Positions 50,112 to 60,420 of a DNA stretch of 64,000 nucleotides are shown piece after piece. Source of the stretch: an uncultured Ruminococcus sp. (lineage in GTDB: Bacteria > Bacillota > Clostridia > Oscillospirales > Ruminococcaceae); contig CANQWR010000002.1 in assembly GCA_947627625.1 (NCBI GenBank), positions 186,001 through 250,000 on the forward strand, in the 5' to 3' direction. The notes beneath the pieces are model-generated. The model did not search any database and had not been told where the DNA came from. It worked only from the letters and a program-made list of their open reading frames with translations. A program made the translations under genes and the position numbers. The stretch's first letter is position 1; each line of letters begins with the position of its first letter.

Positions 50112-50990
50112 ATGGAACTGCTTATAGTTACGGGAATGTCGGGTTCGGGAAAATCGAGTGTCATGGAAGTTATGGAGGATATAGGATATTACTGTGTTGA
50201 CAATATCCCGCCTGTCCTCATCGGGAAATTTGTCGACCTTTGCAGGAAGTCGGGAACCGATATAAAGAAAGTCGCACTTGCCGTGGACATAAGGTCGGGG
50301 GAGATGTTTGCCGAAATTTTCAGCTCTCTATCCGAACTAAAAAGGCAGACGGACGTGAGGGTCAAAATACTCTTTACGGAGGCAGAAGACGAAGTTCTGA
50401 TAAAGCGTTACAAGGAGACAAGACGCAGACACCCCCTTGACGAAAAGACAGGCGGAAATCTCCACGAGGCTATAGCCTGTGAGAGGGAGAGACTTTCGCA
50501 GTTACGAGAGATAGCCGACTACTACATAGATACTACAAGTCTGTCCGCATCTCAGCTTAAGGAGCAGGTGAGGAACACTTTTCTCGGCAAAAATTCCGAC
50601 AGTCTGACCGTAAAAGTTATATCTTTCGGGTTCAAGTACGGAGTTTCAACGGAGTCTGACCTTGTATTTGACGTAAGATGTCTGCCTAATCCGTTTTACA
50701 TTACCGAACTTAAAGGACACACGGGTTGTGACGAGTGTGTCAGGGATTACGTAATGAGTTTTGAGCAGTCCAGAGAGCTTTTCAGGAGACTTGCGGACCT
50801 TATTGACTATCTGCTCCCGCTTTACGTCAAAGAGGGCAAGAGCCAGCTTGTCATAGCTTTCGGCTGTACGGGCGGCAGACACCGTTCCGTGACGTTTGCC
50901 GAACTTATGGCGGAATATCTTGTCAAAGAGGGCTATATAGTCCAGAAGTACCACAGAGACAGGCTGAGGAATCAGGGCAGACAGGGTTGA
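50112..50990 (+). CDS. rapZ: RapZ/YvcJ-family nucleotide-binding protein
   Basis: VTGMSGSGKSSVMEVMEDIGYYCVDNIPP; FGCTGGRHRSV. Confidence 0.96.
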   Translation: MELLIVTGMSGSGKSSVMEVMEDIGYYCVDNIPPVLIGKFVDLCRKSGTDIKKVALAVDIRSGEMFAEIFSSLSELKRQTDVRVKILFTEAEDEVLIKRYKETRRRHPLDEKTGGNLHEAIACERERLSQLREIADYYIDTTSLSASQLKEQVRNTFLGKNSDSLTVKVISFGFKYGVSTESDLVFDVRCLPNPFYITELKGHTGCDECVRDYVMSFEQSRELFRRLADLIDYLLPLYVKEGKSQLVIAFGCTGGRHRSVTFAELMAEYLVKEGYIVQKYHRDRLRNQGRQG

Positions 50991-51038
50991 TATAACGATT
51001 TTAGTGGAACGTTCAAAAGAGAGGGGAGTGTATAACAG

Positions 51039-51938
51039 ATGTCTTTCACGGGGAGAGTTAAAACAGAACTTGTGAAATGTCTGTCGGACAGGGACAGAGA
51101 ATTTGCCTGTCTCTGTGGAATGCTCCTGTTCTCTCAGACTCTCACCGACGGGAAAATAGTTTTCAGGACGCACAGCAGGACTTCAGCGGGAGTTTTCCCC
51201 GAACTTTTCGGAAAAATTTTCGGCTGTGAACCGCTGCGGAGACAGTCCGACGGGGAAAATTCCTCGGTATACTCCTTTGAGATATGCGACACGGAACTTG
51301 TCGGGAGAGTTTTCCGCACATACGGCTTTTACGATTTCAGTCCCGATATGTTTTCAACGGGAAGTCTCGGGGCGTTTCTGGGTGGGATATTTCTCGCCTG
51401 TGGGAGCGTCAGCGATCCCGAAAAGGAGTACCACCTTGAATACTGCTGTGTTAGAGAGAGCCTTTGCAGTCTGCTTATCGGACTTCTTAAGAGTATAGGA
51501 GTCTCCGCAGGGGAGGCAGTCCGCAGAGGACAGCATATAGTCTATATAAAGGGCAGCACGGGCATAGAGGACAATCTCACTTTTATGGGGGCTACACAGT
51601 GTACTCTTGAGATAATGAATATCAAGATATACAAGGATGTCCGCAACAAGGTGAACAGAATTGCCAATTGCGACAGTGCGAACATAGACAAGGCGATAAG
51701 TGCGTCTGCCAGACAGACCGAAGATATACGGCTTATAGAGGAGACAAAGGGTCTTGACACCCTCCCCCCACAGCTAAGGGAAGTCGCAAATTTACGGCTT
51801 GAAAATCCGTTTGTCAGTCTCAGGGAGATAGGACAGAGACTGCCTGAACCGATAGGGCGTTGCGGAGTTAGCAGGCGTTTCGGGAAGATTGCCGACATAG
51901 CCTGTCGGATAAGAGAGGAGATGAAGAGAAAAAGTTGA
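51039..51938 (+). CDS. whiA: DNA-binding protein WhiA
   Basis: LGAFLGGIFLACGSV; RLENPFVSLREIGQRL. Confidence 0.95.
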   Translation: MSFTGRVKTELVKCLSDRDREFACLCGMLLFSQTLTDGKIVFRTHSRTSAGVFPELFGKIFGCEPLRRQSDGENSSVYSFEICDTELVGRVFRTYGFYDFSPDMFSTGSLGAFLGGIFLACGSVSDPEKEYHLEYCCVRESLCSLLIGLLKSIGVSAGEAVRRGQHIVYIKGSTGIEDNLTFMGATQCTLEIMNIKIYKDVRNKVNRIANCDSANIDKAISASARQTEDIRLIEETKGLDTLPPQLREVANLRLENPFVSLREIGQRLPEPIGRCGVSRRFGKIADIACRIREEMKRKS

Positions 51939-54900
51939 GTGATTTTGATAACAAATTCGTACACCTGAACGTCCGCACAGAGTACAGTCTTCTTGAATCA
52001 TCGTGCAGAATAAAACAGCTTGTCACGAGAATAAAACAGCTTGGACAGACTGCCGTTGCAATTACAGACCTCGGAAACCTGTACGGTGCGGTGCGGTTCT
52101 GGGAGGAGTGCAAAAAGCAGGGTATAAAGCCGATAATAGGGTGTAAAGTCAAAGTCTCACGGCAGTACAGCCTGATACTTCTGTGCAGAAATCAGGAGGG
52201 CTATGGGAATCTTATAAAGCTTGTTTCGGAGAGTTCCGCTGACAGCAGAAATTTTGACAAAAATTTTCTCCGACACCACAGCGGTGGTTTAATATGCCTT
52301 TCGGACTTCTCGGACGGTGAAATTTCCTCACTCCTCCTGTCGGACAGGGAGGACTTTGCATATAAACTCGCTATCGAATATTCGGAAATATTCGGCAGTG
52401 AGAACTTTTTTTTGGAAATCCAAAATCACGGCTCTGCGGAGGAAAACGAACTTCTGAAACGTCTTTACAGGCTATCGGAGAACACAAATATACCGCTTGT
52501 TGCGACAAACGACTGTCGCTATATATACCGTCGGGACAGCGAGGCTTACAGGGTTTTAAGGTGCATAAAGGACGGCAGAAAACTGCTTGAACACAGTCGG
52601 GACGGCTTTGGTTGCGAGGGAGACGAGTATTATATCAAGTCATATGAGGAGATGAAAACTCTTTTCCACGGTCACGACAATGCACTTGAAAATACTTTCA
52701 AAATAGCGGAAATGTGCAATTTTGATTTTACTTTCGGGAAGATGATGCTCCCGAAGTACAAAGTGGAGGAAATTTCGGAGAGTGCAGACAACAGGGAGTA
52801 TTTCGGAAAACTATGCTATGAGGGAGCAAAAAGGCGTTATGGAGACAGTCCGAACAGTGAAGTAATCGGGAGACTTGAGCATGAAATTTCGGTAATAATC
52901 TCAATGGGCTTTACGGACTATTTCCTGATAGTTCGGGATTTTGTCGGTTATGCAAAGAAAAACGGTATACCTGTGGGTGCGGGGAGAGGTTCGGGAGCGG
53001 GAAGTCTCTGTGCCTACTGTCTGGGTATAACCGAGATAGACCCGATTAAATATAATCTTCTGTTTGAGAGGTTTTTGAACCCCGAGAGAGTTAGTATGCC
53101 CGATTTTGATATAGATTTCTGCATAAGGGGTCGGCAGAGGGTAAAGGACTATGTCACCGAAAAGTACGGCAGAGACAGAGTTTGTGAGATAATAGCTTTT
53201 GACACCATGAAAGCAAGGGCTTCTGTCCGTGATGTCGGGAGAGTTATGGACATTCCGTATGTTATATGTGACAGAGTTGCGAAACTGATTGACAGGTCTG
53301 ACAGTTTAAGTGAGTCTCTTGAAAATTCTCCCGAACTTGCAAATATGTACAAATCGGACGTGACAGTCAGAAAGCTGATAGATACTGCCATTATGATAGA
53401 GGGAATGCCGCATCACACGACAGTCCACCCGGCAGGACTTGTCATATCGCCGATTCCCCTTGAAAGTGTCATACCGATACAGAAGACGGACGGCACGGTC
53501 GTGACACATTACACAGCGGAGTATCTTGAAAGGCTTGGACTTCTCAAAATAGATTTTTTGGGACTGCGAAATCTGACCATAATAGACGATGCTGTAAAGG
53601 AGATAAGAAAAATTCAGCCCGATTTTGATATATGCAAAATTCCCCTGTCCGACAGAGGAGTATACAAAATGCTGTCCGATGGGAGGACTGCGGGAGTATT
53701 TCAGTTTGAGAGTGCAGGCATTACGCAGAAACTGCGTGAGATAAGACCTGAAAACCTGAACGACCTCTTTGTGACACTCTCCCTGTACAGACCGGGACCA
53801 ATGAAGTCGATACCCGTCTACATAAGGAACAGGAGAAACCCCGAAAAAATAGAGTATCTCCACCCTATGTTAAAAGATATTCTCTCCGAGACATACGGCG
53901 TAATGGTCTATCAGGAGCAGGTCATGGAAATTTGCAGAAAGGTTGCGGGTTACACATACGGACACGCCGACAAAGTGAGAAAGGCTATGTCCAAAAAGAA
54001 ACAGGACGAACTTCTCAAAGAGAGGGAGAGTTTTATCGGGGGGGCAGTCTCAAACGGCATGGACAGGGGGACTGCCGAAAAACTGTTCTCTCAGATGGAG
54101 AGTTTCGGCTTGTACGCCTTTAACAAGTCCCACGCCGTTGCGTATTCCCACATAGCGTATCAGACGGCTTATCTGAAATATCACTACAGGGGAATATATA
54201 TGTCGGCAGTTATGTCGAGTGTCATTCAGTTCACGGACAAGCTTGCGGAGTACATAAATATCTGCCGTGAGGAGGGTTTGGAGATAGTCAGACCTGATAT
54301 AAACATAAGTGAGAGGGAATTTGTCTTCAGGAACGGAAAAATATATTTCGGTCTGCTCGCCGTAAAGAACACGGGAGACACCTTTGACAGAAAGATAATA
54401 TCGGAGCGTGAGCGGAACGGCGTTTTCAGAAATTTGCAGGACTTCTGCAAGAGAATGTGCACGGGTGAGCTGAACAGGAGGGCGGTTGAGAGCCTTATAA
54501 AAGCAGGGGCTTTTGACGGTCTCGGACTGAACAGGAGACAGATGCTTGAGAGCTGTGAGAGTATAATAAAGTCTGCTTGTGCGGACGGACGGAACTTTAT
54601 AGAGGGGCAGATGAACTTCTTTGACGTTTCGGGTATGGACGGGGAGAGCGATATAAAAATACCCCCTCTGCCCGAGTACGACATAAAAAAACTTCTCTCA
54701 ATGCAGACGGAAGCCACGGGAGTTTATTTCGGTAATAATATTAACAGTAGTAACAGCAGTGATAATAAATATCTGTACAGAATTATAAAGACCGACAATG
54801 CAGAAAAATTTGTCCGAAACCCCGAAAGTATTGGAGATAATTTGACTCTTTGCCTGAAAACAGCCTCCTGTGACAGCAGATTGCCTGAGTTTGAGAGAAT

Positions 54901-55060
54901 ATGCCGTAAATACAACGGCAGGACACCCGTCTGCATATATTTCACCGATTTAAGGAAAAAAGTCAGACCGAGGGGAGGTCTTTTTACGGAAATATGTCGG
55001 GAACTTTGCTTTGAACTGGCGGAAATTTTCGGCTGGGAGAATATAGGTCTTATAAATTAA
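51935..55060 (+). CDS. dnaE: DNA polymerase III subunit alpha (DnaE)
   Basis: PVGAGRGSGAGSLCAYCLGITEIDP, SMPDFDIDFC, YRPGPMKSIP, FNKSHAVAYSHIAYQTAYLK. Confidence 0.97.
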   Translation: MSDFDNKFVHLNVRTEYSLLESSCRIKQLVTRIKQLGQTAVAITDLGNLYGAVRFWEECKKQGIKPIIGCKVKVSRQYSLILLCRNQEGYGNLIKLVSESSADSRNFDKNFLRHHSGGLICLSDFSDGEISSLLLSDREDFAYKLAIEYSEIFGSENFFLEIQNHGSAEENELLKRLYRLSENTNIPLVATNDCRYIYRRDSEAYRVLRCIKDGRKLLEHSRDGFGCEGDEYYIKSYEEMKTLFHGHDNALENTFKIAEMCNFDFTFGKMMLPKYKVEEISESADNREYFGKLCYEGAKRRYGDSPNSEVIGRLEHEISVIISMGFTDYFLIVRDFVGYAKKNGIPVGAGRGSGAGSLCAYCLGITEIDPIKYNLLFERFLNPERVSMPDFDIDFCIRGRQRVKDYVTEKYGRDRVCEIIAFDTMKARASVRDVGRVMDIPYVICDRVAKLIDRSDSLSESLENSPELANMYKSDVTVRKLIDTAIMIEGMPHHTTVHPAGLVISPIPLESVIPIQKTDGTVVTHYTAEYLERLGLLKIDFLGLRNLTIIDDAVKEIRKIQPDFDICKIPLSDRGVYKMLSDGRTAGVFQFESAGITQKLREIRPENLNDLFVTLSLYRPGPMKSIPVYIRNRRNPEKIEYLHPMLKDILSETYGVMVYQEQVMEICRKVAGYTYGHADKVRKAMSKKKQDELLKERESFIGGAVSNGMDRGTAEKLFSQMESFGLYAFNKSHAVAYSHIAYQTAYLKYHYRGIYMSAVMSSVIQFTDKLAEYINICREEGLEIVRPDINISEREFVFRNGKIYFGLLAVKNTGDTFDRKIISERERNGVFRNLQDFCKRMCTGELNRRAVESLIKAGAFDGLGLNRRQMLESCESIIKSACADGRNFIEGQMNFFDVSGMDGESDIKIPPLPEYDIKKLLSMQTEATGVYFGNNINSSNSSDNKYLYRIIKTDNAEKFVRNPESIGDNLTLCLKTASCDSRLPEFERICRKYNGRTPVCIYFTDLRKKVRPRGGLFTEICRELCFELAEIFGWENIGLIN

Positions 55061-55090
55061 GTGATTTTGAATAAAATTCCCGAAAAAGCC

Positions 55091-55119
55091 TTGACAAAAT
55101 TATACTGAGGTGATAAAAT
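55091..55119 (+). promoter_or_regulatory. Sigma-A-type promoter of pfkA
   Basis: TTGACA-N17-TAAAAT. Confidence 0.65.
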
Positions 55120-55239
55120 AGTATTGCAAAGACCTGAGTCGGGATAGCAGACTAAAGAAACGCTGTCCCCCTGTTTCGGGAACTGTCATGTTCCCGACAG
55201 CGTTGATTAAAATAAAATTCAGAATGGAGAGTAGTGTTT

Positions 55240-56202
55240 ATGATCAAGAAAATCGGTGTGCTTACAAGCGGCGGAGATGCCCCGGGTATGAATGCCGCTG
55301 TCAGGGCGGTCGTCAGGACGGCAATAAGCAAGGGCATGGAGGTTTACGGTGTCCGCAGGGGATATGTAGGTCTTATAACCGGAGACGTATTCCAGATGGA
55401 CGAGAAGAGCGTAACAGACATTATACATAACGGCGGTACTATACTCTATACAGCAAGGTGTCCTGAGTTCAGGACAGCCGAGGGAGTTGCAAAGGCTAAA
55501 GCTAAGTGCGATGAGATTGGAATAGAGGGACTTGTCGTAATAGGCGGTGACGGCTCTTTCAGAGGTGCAGCAGACCTTTCCGCACAGGGAGTTCTCTGCA
55601 TAGGACTGCCCGGAACTATCGACAACGATATTGCCTGCACAGAATACACAATAGGTTTCGACACTGCAATGAACACAGCTATGGAACTTGTTGACAAACT
55701 CCGTGACACGTCACAGTCTCACGACAGAATTTCTGTAGTTGAAGTCATGGGCAGAGGTGCGGGACACATAGCAGTAAACACGGGTATAGCCTGTGGAGCG
55801 ACAGACATAATCACAAAGGAAGTCCCCTATGACCTTGACAAGATCGCAAACACGATGCTTGAAAAGAAGTCAAAGGGCAAGCAGAATTTTGTGGTGATAG
55901 TTGCGGAGGGTGTAGGACACTCTCAGGAGATAGCTACGGCACTTCAGGAGAAGACAGGCATAGAGGCAAGGGCTACAATTCTCGGACACGTACAGAGGGG
56001 CGGTTCGCCGACACTCAGAGATAGGGTAGAGGCTACGAGAATGGGCTATTACGCAGTTGAACTGCTTGAACAGGGTATCGGAAACAGAGTTGTCGGCTTG
56101 AAAGAGGGCAAGATAGTTGACTACGACATTCAGGAAGCTCTTGCAATGCAGAAGCCGTATGACGAGAAGCTCCACAAGATAGCCGAGCAGATAGCTTTCT
56201 AA
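55240..56202 (+). CDS. pfkA: ATP-dependent 6-phosphofructokinase
   Basis: IGVLTSGGDAPGMNAAVRAVVR; LPGTIDNDIACTEYTIGFDTA. Confidence 0.98.
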   Translation: MIKKIGVLTSGGDAPGMNAAVRAVVRTAISKGMEVYGVRRGYVGLITGDVFQMDEKSVTDIIHNGGTILYTARCPEFRTAEGVAKAKAKCDEIGIEGLVVIGGDGSFRGAADLSAQGVLCIGLPGTIDNDIACTEYTIGFDTAMNTAMELVDKLRDTSQSHDRISVVEVMGRGAGHIAVNTGIACGATDIITKEVPYDLDKIANTMLEKKSKGKQNFVVIVAEGVGHSQEIATALQEKTGIEARATILGHVQRGGSPTLRDRVEATRMGYYAVELLEQGIGNRVVGLKEGKIVDYDIQEALAMQKPYDEKLHKIAEQIAF

Positions 56203-56227
56203 AAATTTTAATTTAATTTGATTATTA

Positions 56228-56270
56228 AAAACTGCCGTGTTCGTTTTGGTTGGACACGGCAGTTTTTTAT
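56228..56270. terminator. Bidirectional intrinsic terminator
   Basis: aaaaACTGCCGTGTtcgttttggttggACACGGCAGTtttttt. Confidence 0.85.
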
Positions 56271-56305
56271 GTGGACGATATTGGGGACTTTGTCTCTATA
56301 TGTCA

Positions 56306-56404
56306 GAACGATAAGGGGCAGGGGGCTTTGCCCCCTGAACCCCCATTGGGGGCTCTGCCCCCACCCCCATCGGGGGGAAGAATCCCCCCGAACCCCCCAT
56401 GATA
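56306..56404 (-). repeat. GC-rich hairpin-array repeat, copy 7
   Basis: gaacgataaggggcagggggctttgccccctgaacccccattgggggctctgcccccacccccatcggggggaagaatccccccgaaccccccatgat. Confidence 0.92.
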
Positions 56405-56452
56405 ATCTACTGATGTAAGTTTGAGGTTCGAAGATTTGTACCCCCACAAATT

Positions 56453-57376
56453 TTACAAGCTGAAATCTGTCTCTATAGTTTTCGAGGACTCCTCCGGGGT
56501 GTATATCCACTTGTCTATGTGAGAGCCGTTGAAATAGTAGGAGAAGTCACGGCTGACTCCGCACTCCTCACAGGTGTCCACTATAATCAGCTTTATCTTC
56601 ATTTTTTCGGGTATTATCGCCTTTATATACACGCTGACACTCTGACCTGCCGACACATTGTCCTTTAGTTCGGCAAGTCCTGCAAGATTCGGAGCGAGTT
56701 CAACAAATATGCCGTACTCCTCAACAGAGCGGACTACTCCCGAAACGGTCTCCCCCGTGTGGTAATTTTCAGCGTTTTCGGACCATGTTCCGAGAAGTTC
56801 CTTGTGGGTTAGAAATACCCTTGATTTGTCAACTGATTTTACGACAGCTTTTATGAACTGTCCGACTGTGAACCTGTCGGAGGGGTGGGAGATGCGTGAG
56901 ATGGAAATTGCATCTATCGGTATGAGAGAGGGCATTCCGCAGCCTATGTCTACAAAGCACCCGAACTGTTCAAGGTGAGTGACCTTTGCGTCAATGACAT
57001 CTCCGTGGAGAAGATGGCTTATGTATTCCGAAATGCACTCCTCCTGTGCTGATTTACGGGAGAGATTAGCGGTAACTCTGCCGTTTTCGTGCTGCTGTAC
57101 GGAAAGGACTTTGAAACAGACTATCTTGTTCACCTTTGAGATAAGAGCGATGTCACGGGTAGTACCCTCGGCGATTCCCACAGCACCCTCTTCACGCTCT
57201 ATTATGCCCTCACCGCACGGCAGGTCGACAATCAGGTTGTGGGAGCTGTCACAGACGGAAGCACGGGCTTCAAGGATAATTTTTTTGTTCATAGCATCGG
57301 TCAGACCCTCGGCAGATGATATATACTTTTGATTTTCGGCTGTTCTGAACAGACAGCCCTCCGGTTTGTAATTCAT
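56453..57376 (-). CDS. S1 RNA-binding-domain protein (ribosomal protein S1-like)
   Basis: GDVIDAKVTHLEQFGCFVDIGCGMPSLIPI and GETVSGVVRSVEEYGIFVELAPNLAGLAEL. Confidence 0.88.
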   Translation of the reverse strand: MNYKPEGCLFRTAENQKYISSAEGLTDAMNKKIILEARASVCDSSHNLIVDLPCGEGIIEREEGAVGIAEGTTRDIALISKVNKIVCFKVLSVQQHENGRVTANLSRKSAQEECISEYISHLLHGDVIDAKVTHLEQFGCFVDIGCGMPSLIPIDAISISRISHPSDRFTVGQFIKAVVKSVDKSRVFLTHKELLGTWSENAENYHTGETVSGVVRSVEEYGIFVELAPNLAGLAELKDNVSAGQSVSVYIKAIIPEKMKIKLIIVDTCEECGVSRDFSYYFNGSHIDKWIYTPEESSKTIETDFSL

Positions 57377-57544
57377 ATTTTTACCTCCGTTTTATAAATC
57401 TTTTCTGGATATTTAATATTATTCGGGACAGTATAAAAATATTCTGAAAAAAATATTTCATTGCATTTTTATGGGACGAGTTACAGGAGAAAAAGTATTC
57501 GTAACTTCTGACTTGGTTTGTCACTCCCAAATTCCCAAAATTGA

Positions 57545-57720
57545 AACAGTAGAATATAATGGGGGGTTTGGGGGGATTCTTCCCCCCGACGGGGGTTTGG
57601 GGGCAGAGCCCCCAATGGGGGTTCAGGGGGCAAAGCCCCCTGCCTCCTATCGTTCTAATTAAAAAATATTAAATTTTCAAAAAAATATAATTTTAAGAAA
57701 ATTATTTTTTGGGCAGAACC
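57545..57720 (+). repeat. GC-rich hairpin-array repeat, copy 8 (core 57559-57655 plus AT-rich tail)
   Basis: aacagtagaatataatggggggtttggggggattcttccccccgacgggggtttgggggcagagcccccaatgggggttcagggggcaaagccccctgcctcctatcgttctaat. Confidence 0.93.
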
Positions 57721-57770
57721 TCCCACAAAGCAGAGCCCCCCACAAAACAGCATTCCCCAATTATACAAAA

Positions 57771-58121
57771 TCAGTGTATATTCATAGCTCCCATAGAGTT
57801 GAGAATAGAAGTGACGTTGCCTATTGTGCTTTTTTCGCAGACTACATAGATAGTAGTTTTCCTGCTCCGTGCGGGTTCGGGTATAACGTCCTCACAGGCA
57901 GGAGACTCCATAACAGCGGTCATGAAGTGGGTGCTGTGGACGGTGTTGACGGTCGGTATAAGAGTGTAGACAGTGCCGTTTCTGAGTCTCTCAGCCCTGT
58001 CCGATTTTTTGTTGTAAATCATGTTTGTGGAGTAAACGTCCCTCACGCTCTCTCTTATCCTGTTCAGAGCGATTTCGGCGAGTTCGGGTTCTTCAAACTC
58101 CGCAACAACTCTTGTCACCAT
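57771..58121 (-). CDS. Conserved-looking hypothetical protein, 116 aa
   Basis: Complete ORF with no coding competitor. Confidence 0.6.
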   Translation of the reverse strand: MVTRVVAEFEEPELAEIALNRIRESVRDVYSTNMIYNKKSDRAERLRNGTVYTLIPTVNTVHSTHFMTAVMESPACEDVIPEPARSRKTTIYVVCEKSTIGNVTSILNSMGAMNIH

Positions 58122-58324
58122 AGAAAAAAATCCCCCTTGTGATAATATTCGGAATATATTTACTCAATACGCCTGTGTGGAGTATCGGGAGTATAATTTG
58201 TCGGACTTGAATGCCTTTACATCGGCATTTTTATTATTTTTACACAAAATAAAAAAAATATACTCCCGTGATATTGATTTATGCAGGATCAGGGAGTATA
58301 ATATTTATATGGGAGTGATTTGAT

Positions 58325-59395
58325 ATGTTTAAGAAACTTGAGATAATGCAGAAAAAATATGACGACATAAGCCGAAAAATTTCGGACCCCGAAGTCATAA
58401 GCGACAATAAATTATATACACGTCTTATGAAGGAGTACAGGAATATGACTCCCATAATAGAGAAGTATGACGAGTATTGTATCGCAAAGAATGACGAGCT
58501 GGAGGGTTTTAGCATTCTTTCGGGGGAGCATGACAGCGAGCTTGAAGAGATGGCACAGGAGCAGATACGTGAGGCGAATGTCAAGATAAAGAGAATTACC
58601 GAGGAGTTAAAAATACTCCTCCTGCCGAAAAATCCCAACGACGACAAGAGTGTGATAATAGAGATAAGAGGAGGTGCAGGAGGTGAGGAAGCCTCACTTT
58701 TTGCAAATTCTCTCTACAGAATGTACAGTATGTACGCAGAGACAAAGGGTTGGAAGCAGGAAGTCCTGAACGCAAACCCCACGGAATTGGGAGGTTTCAA
58801 GGAGATAAGTTTCTCAATAGAGGGAGAGGGTGCATATTCAAGACTGAAATACGAGAGCGGAGTACACAGGGTGCAGAGAGTCCCCGAGACCGAATCACAG
58901 GGGCGTATACACACTTCCACGGTGACAGTGGCGGTACTCCCCGAAGCGGACGATCTGGAGCTTGAAATAAATCCGTCCGACTTGAAGATAGACTATTTCA
59001 GGGCGAGCGGTGCGGGCGGACAGCATATCAACAAGACTGAATCGGCGGTCAGAATAACCTATCTCCCGACAAATGTAGTTGTCGAGTGTCAGGACGAGAG
59101 AAGTCAGCACAAAAACAAAGACAAAGCCATGAAAATATTGCGTTCGAGAGTTTACGAGGCAATGCAGAAAGAGCAGTCCGAAAAGATAGCATCTGAAAGA
59201 AAAATGCAGGTGGGTACGGGAGACCGTTCCGAGAGAATAAGGACTTACAATTTTCCGCAGAGCCGTCTGACAGACCACAGAATAGGTCTGACTATATACA
59301 GGCTTGAGGACATCATGAACGGCAATCTTGACGAAATTTTTGATGCTCTTGCAACGGCTGAACAGGCTGAAAAACTTGCAAGTCAGGAGGGTTGA
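58325..59395 (+). CDS. prfA: Peptide chain release factor 1
   Basis: [57 protein letters not shown]. Confidence 0.97.
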   Translation: MFKKLEIMQKKYDDISRKISDPEVISDNKLYTRLMKEYRNMTPIIEKYDEYCIAKNDELEGFSILSGEHDSELEEMAQEQIREANVKIKRITEELKILLLPKNPNDDKSVIIEIRGGAGGEEASLFANSLYRMYSMYAETKGWKQEVLNANPTELGGFKEISFSIEGEGAYSRLKYESGVHRVQRVPETESQGRIHTSTVTVAVLPEADDLELEINPSDLKIDYFRASGAGGQHINKTESAVRITYLPTNVVVECQDERSQHKNKDKAMKILRSRVYEAMQKEQSEKIASERKMQVGTGDRSERIRTYNFPQSRLTDHRIGLTIYRLEDIMNGNLDEIFDALATAEQAEKLASQEG

Positions 59396-59400
59396 TTTGT

Positions 59401-60420
59401 TTGGAAACTCTTTTACTTAAACCCGACAGTGACGGCATTGAGACAGCTTGCAGGCTTATAAAATCGGGGGAGATAGTAGGCATACCGACCGAAACCGTGT
59501 ACGGGCTTGGTGCAGATGCCTGTAACCCCGCAGCTGTTGAGAAAATTTTTCGGGCAAAGGGAAGACCTGCCGACAATCCTCTGATAGTACACCTTGCGGA
59601 TTTTGGTGACGCTGAAAAATACACGTCGTACATACCTGAACTTGCCTATAAACTTGCGGAAAAATTCTGTCCCGGACCTCTTACAATGGTTCTGCCCAAG
59701 AACGAAAAAATTCCCTATATAACATCGGGAGGACTTGACACTGTTGGAATAAGAGTGCCGTCACACAAAGTCATGCACGAGATAATAGAAAAATCGGGCT
59801 GTCCGATTTCCGCACCCTCTGCCAATATTTCGGGCTATCCCAGCCCGACTTCTGTACGTCACATGATTCACGACATGGACGGAAAAATTTCGGCTATAGT
59901 TGACGGCGGGGAGTGTCAATTTGGTGTGGAGTCAACGGTCATTTCTTTTGACAGTGAGGACACTGTGAGAATATTACGCCCGGGTTGTGTGACGGCTGAA
60001 ATGCTCTCGGAAGTGTGCAGAACGGTCATAGACAGGGCAATTCTGAACGAAGTCGCAGAGGGGGAAAAAGTCTCCTCACCGGGAATGAAGTACAAGCACT
60101 ATTCCCCCGTTGCAAAAGTTACGATGGTCGAGTGTCCGCAGGGGGAGTTCAGAAAATTTGCGGTGAATAATGACGGTGAAAAGACGTATTTTGTAGTTCA
60201 TTCCGAAGAGAAAGAAAATTTTCCCTGTAAATTTCTGACTTACGGCAAGGACAGTTCGGAGCAGGCACACAGGCTTTTTGCGGTTTTGAGGGAGCTTGAC
60301 GAGATGGGTGCGGAGAAGGTTTACATTGAAGCACCCGAAAAAAACGGCGTAGGGCTTGCGGTGTACAACAGGCTTATAAGGGCTTGCGGATTTGAGGTGA
60401 TAAGATTTGAAAATTCCTGA
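59401..60420 (+). CDS. L-threonylcarbamoyladenylate synthase (TsaC/Sua5 family)
   Basis: GIPTETVYGLGADA, AKGRPADNPLIVHL, SAPSANISGYPSPT; C-terminal Sua5-like domain; TTG 59401 behind aggaggg. Confidence 0.93.
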   Translation: METLLLKPDSDGIETACRLIKSGEIVGIPTETVYGLGADACNPAAVEKIFRAKGRPADNPLIVHLADFGDAEKYTSYIPELAYKLAEKFCPGPLTMVLPKNEKIPYITSGGLDTVGIRVPSHKVMHEIIEKSGCPISAPSANISGYPSPTSVRHMIHDMDGKISAIVDGGECQFGVESTVISFDSEDTVRILRPGCVTAEMLSEVCRTVIDRAILNEVAEGEKVSSPGMKYKHYSPVAKVTMVECPQGEFRKFAVNNDGEKTYFVVHSEEKENFPCKFLTYGKDSSEQAHRLFAVLRELDEMGAEKVYIEAPEKNGVGLAVYNRLIRACGFEVIRFENS

